From: Pararhizobium polonicum
Lineage (GTDB): Bacteria > Pseudomonadota > Alphaproteobacteria > Rhizobiales > Rhizobiaceae
Direction of reading: 5' to 3'
DNA length: 64,000 nucleotides
NCBI RefSeq assembly: GCF_001687365.1
Contig: NZ_LGLV01000004.1
Span: 186,001 to 250,000, forward strand
A program made the position numbers and the translations under genes. Shown piece after piece: positions 61,863 through 64,000 of the stretch (within the stretch, counting starts at the first letter, position 1; every line of letters starts with the position of its first letter). A model generated the notes under the pieces. It was not told the origin of the DNA. It saw only the letters and a program-made list of their open reading frames with translations, and searched no databases.

Positions 61863-62960
61863 TTACTCCGAGCGGAAATGCTTGGAGAGCTTCAGGCCCT
61901 GTGCCTGATAGTTGGAGCCGAGACCGAGGCCATAAAGCCCTTCCGGCCGTTCCATCATGTGTTCGTAGACCAGCCGGCCGACGATCTGGCCGTGTTCGAG
62001 GATGAACGGGACTTCGTGGCTGCGGACCTCGAGCACGGCGCGGCTGCCCTTGCCGCCGGCCGAGACATGGCCGAAGCCGGGATCGAAGAAGCCGGCATAG
62101 TGGACGCGGAACTCGCCGACCAGCGGATCGAACGGCGTCATTTCGGCGGCATAGAGCGGCGGCACATGCACCGCCTCGCGCGAGACGAGGATGTAGAACT
62201 CGTCGGGATCGAGGATCAGTTCGTCGCGGCCACGGCTGTAAAGCGGCTCCCAGAAATCGAAGATGCCGTGCACCGCCTTCTTGTCGACATCGACGACGGC
62301 TGTGTGGTGCTTGCCGCGGTAGCCGATGAGACCATCGGCGCCGGTGCCCTTGAGGTCGATGGAAAGCGCAATGCCGCCGCCGGATACGTTCGGCGTATCG
62401 CTCGCAACCAGCACATCGCTTTCGTGCAGGGCAAGCAGCTCGGTTTCACTGAGCAGCGCATGGCCGATGCGGAAGCGGATCTGTGAGAGGCGCGAACCGC
62501 GCCGGACGATGACCGGGAAGGTGCGCGGGCTGATTTCGAGGTAGAGCGGGCCGGAATAGCCGGCCGGGATCTTGTCAAACTCCTGGGCGCGGTCGGTGAT
62601 GACACGGGTGAAGATATCGAGACGGCCGGTCGAGCTTTTCGGATTGGCGGAGGCCGACATGCCGACCGGGAGATCGAGGCTTTCCATCAGCGGCACGATG
62701 TAGACGCAGCCGGTTTCCAGCACCGCGCCTTCGGAGAGATCGATGACGTGCAGCTTCAGCCGGTCGAGCTTGTCGGCGACCAGATGGCCGGGGCCCGGCA
62801 TGAAGCTGGCGCGGACGCGGAAGGCGATCGAGCCCAGGCGCAGGTCGAGGCTTGCGGGCTGGATCTGATCGTCATCGAGCCGGTCCTCGCTTTTCAACCG
62901 TCCCGCATCAAACAGCGCCGCAATGGCGCGATCGGCTAGAATGCCCGTGGCCCTCGTCAT
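61863..62960 (-). CDS. dcd: dCTP deaminase, long form
   Basis: 365-residue enzyme that deaminates dCTP to dUTP for thymidylate synthesis. It is the long alphaproteobacterial type with two dUTPase-like halves: ILADRAIAALFDAGRL, QIQPASLDLRLGSIAFRVRA, SANPKSSTGRLDIFTRVITD in the first, and HYAGFFDPGFGHVSAGGKGSR and EVPFILEHGQIVGRLVYEHM in the second. Start at 62960, after AAGGAAAACGGGA. Divergent from the SAM-II/metZ unit. A hairpin at 61838-61859 just past the stop lacks a clear U-tract. Confidence 0.93.
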   Translation of the reverse strand: MTRATGILADRAIAALFDAGRLKSEDRLDDDQIQPASLDLRLGSIAFRVRASFMPGPGHLVADKLDRLKLHVIDLSEGAVLETGCVYIVPLMESLDLPVGMSASANPKSSTGRLDIFTRVITDRAQEFDKIPAGYSGPLYLEISPRTFPVIVRRGSRLSQIRFRIGHALLSETELLALHESDVLVASDTPNVSGGGIALSIDLKGTGADGLIGYRGKHHTAVVDVDKKAVHGIFDFWEPLYSRGRDELILDPDEFYILVSREAVHVPPLYAAEMTPFDPLVGEFRVHYAGFFDPGFGHVSAGGKGSRAVLEVRSHEVPFILEHGQIVGRLVYEHMMERPEGLYGLGLGSNYQAQGLKLSKHFRSE

Positions 62961-63037
62961 TCCCGTTTTCCTTTTTGCCGCAACCGGCACGTCATAAACC
63001 AAATTGTCCCTGTGACATATCTTCTTGTTCGGGGGAA

Positions 63038-63066
63038 TTGACGCAAGCGCGCTTGCGCAGTATTTG
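63038..63066 (+). promoter_or_regulatory. Probable metZ promoter with a palindrome in the spacer
   Basis: TTGACG (63038-63043), 17-base spacer, TATTTG (63061-63066), placing the transcript start just before the riboswitch. A perfect 16-bp palindrome CGCAAGCGCGCTTGCG (63042-63057) fills the spacer and could bind a regulator. Confidence 0.55.
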
Positions 63067-63073
63067 AGGAATT

Positions 63074-63128
63074 ATCCCGTGGTGATTTGGCCGGTCGGCT
63101 TGCAGCCACGTTAAACAAATAGCTAAAA
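63074..63128 (+). ncRNA. SAM-II riboswitch upstream of metZ
   Basis: The stretch from CCCGTGGTGATTTGGCC through GGTCGGCTTGCAGCCACG to TTAAACAAATAGCTAAA matches the SAM-II (metA) aptamer consensus: stem CGTGG/CCACG (63078-63082/63106-63110) and the conserved TTAAACAA and GCTAAA pseudoknot part. SAM binding would lower expression of metZ when methionine supply is ample. SAM-II in front of metA/metZ is well known in alphaproteobacteria. Confidence 0.95.
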
Positions 63129-63130
63129 AG

Positions 63131-63173
63131 GCCGGGTTTGAAACCGGCTTGCTTTTTTGCGGCCGGTTTTTTT
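63131..63173 (+). terminator. Overlapping hairpins between SAM-II aptamer and metZ
   Basis: Two hairpins share one strand. Hairpin A pairs GCCGG (63131-63135) with CCGGC (63144-63148), followed at a short distance by TTTTTT. Hairpin B pairs AAACCGGC (63141-63148) with GCCGGTTT (63162-63169) and runs into a T-tract (63167-63173). They cannot form together, so this may be the switch between read-through and termination. Confidence 0.7.
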
Positions 63174-63192
63174 GTTTTGAAAGAGACAATCG

Positions 63193-64000
63193 ATGAGCAA
63201 AAATTGGCGCCCCGCGACACAGCTCGTTCATGGCGGCACGACCCGTTCAAACCATGGTGAAACCTCCGAAGCCATCTTCATGACGCAGGGCTTCGTCTAC
63301 GACAGCTCCGAGGCTGCCGAAGCGCGCTTCAAGGGCGAGACCGACGGCTTCATCTATGCCCGCTACGGCAGCCCGACCAACGACATGTTCGAACAGCGCA
63401 TGTGCATGCTGGAAGGCGCAGAAGACGCGCGCGCCACGGCATCCGGCATGGCCGCGGTCTCGGCCGCCATCCTCTGCCAGCTGAAGGCCGGCGACCATAT
63501 CGTTGCCGCCCGCGCCCTGTTCGGCTCCTGCCGCTGGGTCGTGGAAACGCTGGCGCCGAAATACGGCATCGAATTCACGCTGATCGACGGACGTTTCCTC
63601 GAAAACTGGGAAAAGGCGGTCAAGCCGAACACCAAGGTGTTCTTCCTCGAAAGCCCGACCAATCCGACGCTGGAAGTGGTTGATATCGCAGGTGTCGCCA
63701 AGATCGCCAACGCGATCGGTGCCAAGGTGATCGTCGATAACGTCTTTGCAACGCCGCTTTTGCAGAAGCCGCTGGAACTGGGCGCCCATATCGTCGTCTA
63801 TTCCGCGACCAAGCATATCGACGGCCAGGGCCGTTGCCTCGGCGGCGTCATCCTGTCCGACAAGGAATGGATCAACGAGAACCTGCACGACTATTTCCGC
63901 CACACCGGCCCTGCCCTGTCGCCGTTCAATGCCTGGACGCTGCTGAAGGGCATCGAGACCCTGCCCTTGCGCGTGCGCCAGCAGAGCGAGAATGCCGCGC
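63193..64000 (+). CDS. metZ: O-succinylhomoserine sulfhydrylase, N-terminal part
   Basis: Partial: 269 codons lie in the window, cut by its right edge. PLP-dependent Cys/Met metabolism enzyme making homocysteine from O-succinylhomoserine and sulfide. Landmarks: WRPATQLVHGGTTRSNHGET, YARYGSPTNDMFEQRM, ASGMAAVSAAI, VFFLESPTNPTLEVVD and the PLP Lys in VVYSATKHIDGQGR. Start ATG 63193 follows AAGAGA. Controlled by the SAM-II riboswitch just upstream, which fits methionine biosynthesis. Confidence 0.95.
   Translation, partial: MSKNWRPATQLVHGGTTRSNHGETSEAIFMTQGFVYDSSEAAEARFKGETDGFIYARYGSPTNDMFEQRMCMLEGAEDARATASGMAAVSAAILCQLKAGDHIVAARALFGSCRWVVETLAPKYGIEFTLIDGRFLENWEKAVKPNTKVFFLESPTNPTLEVVDIAGVAKIANAIGAKVIVDNVFATPLLQKPLELGAHIVVYSATKHIDGQGRCLGGVILSDKEWINENLHDYFRHTGPALSPFNAWTLLKGIETLPLRVRQQSENAA

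Overview
The window is GC-rich chromosomal DNA from an alphaproteobacterium, almost certainly a member of the Rhizobiaceae (Rhizobium/Agrobacterium group). Supporting signs are a 1,267-residue PodJ-type polarity protein, a SAM-II riboswitch in front of metZ, the long form of Dcd, paired Lhr-Core helicase and PdeM genes, MntR/MntH, and several palindromic intergenic elements of the kind known from rhizobia. About 57 protein genes, one tRNA gene (Gly, anticodon CCC) and one clear riboswitch can be supported. No prophage, complete insertion sequence, CRISPR array or rRNA operon was seen.

Layout: 1-5.7 kb holds a TetR/BetI-like regulator (cut by the window edge) and an amidinohydrolase of the arginine deiminase/DDAH family, divergent from a polar amino acid ABC importer and an M20 amidohydrolase; together they look like uptake and breakdown of a modified amino acid. 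5.7-10.2 kb: a transglutaminase-like periplasmic protein that lacks its cysteine, the CIO-type bd quinol oxidase cydAB with a DUF2474 peptide, and chorismate mutase. 10.2-14.3 kb: sugar nucleotide enzymes (RfbG, GalE), an aminotransferase and MscL. 14.5-19.5 kb: a symporter-fused hybrid histidine kinase, an orphan ORF and a LuxR-type response regulator. 19.5-25 kb: housekeeping genes including pyrD, a MATE pump, a CAP lipoprotein and a TPR methyltransferase. 25-27.6 kb: two YitT paralogues bracketing an Rrf2 regulator and an AhpD-like protein, with a perfect operator palindrome. 28-31.3 kb: Lhr-Core helicase and PdeM. 31.3-34 kb: parD with a broken parE, an Lrp-like domain protein preceded by a 17-bp tandem repeat, and a TIGR02186/TauE pair. 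34.3-38.1 kb: podJ.

38.4-44.2 kb is a fatty acid beta-oxidation block (acyl-CoA dehydrogenase, thiolase, FadB/FadJ-type fusion) with a 12-bp perfect inverted repeat in front and palindromic elements in its two gaps. 44.4-47.3 kb is accessory in look: an aldo/keto reductase, a GIY-YIG nuclease flanked by two copies of one repeat family, a highly folded candidate noncoding RNA, and a small Cys-rich protein. 47.3-55.2 kb: a PAS-GGDEF-EAL protein, a Tim44-domain protein, mntH and mntR (divergent), a DMT permease and a ChaA-type antiporter. 55.4-61.4 kb: an S24 regulator, an SNase-fold protein, a TerB-like protein, a solute-binding protein, a family 2 glycosyltransferase and a phytanoyl-CoA dioxygenase relative. 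The window ends with tRNA-Gly, dcd and SAM-II/metZ (cut by the edge).

The most interesting observation is the ~250-nt folded RNA candidate at about 46.54-46.79 kb. It carries many short GNRA-type hairpins and sits just upstream of a small ORF; its general layout is reminiscent of HEARO/omega RNAs, but no IscB is present. That identity is a hypothesis only. Other notable points are the Rrf2 operator, the beta-oxidation operator, the overlapping alternative hairpins after the SAM-II aptamer, and the repeat-flanked GIY-YIG gene.
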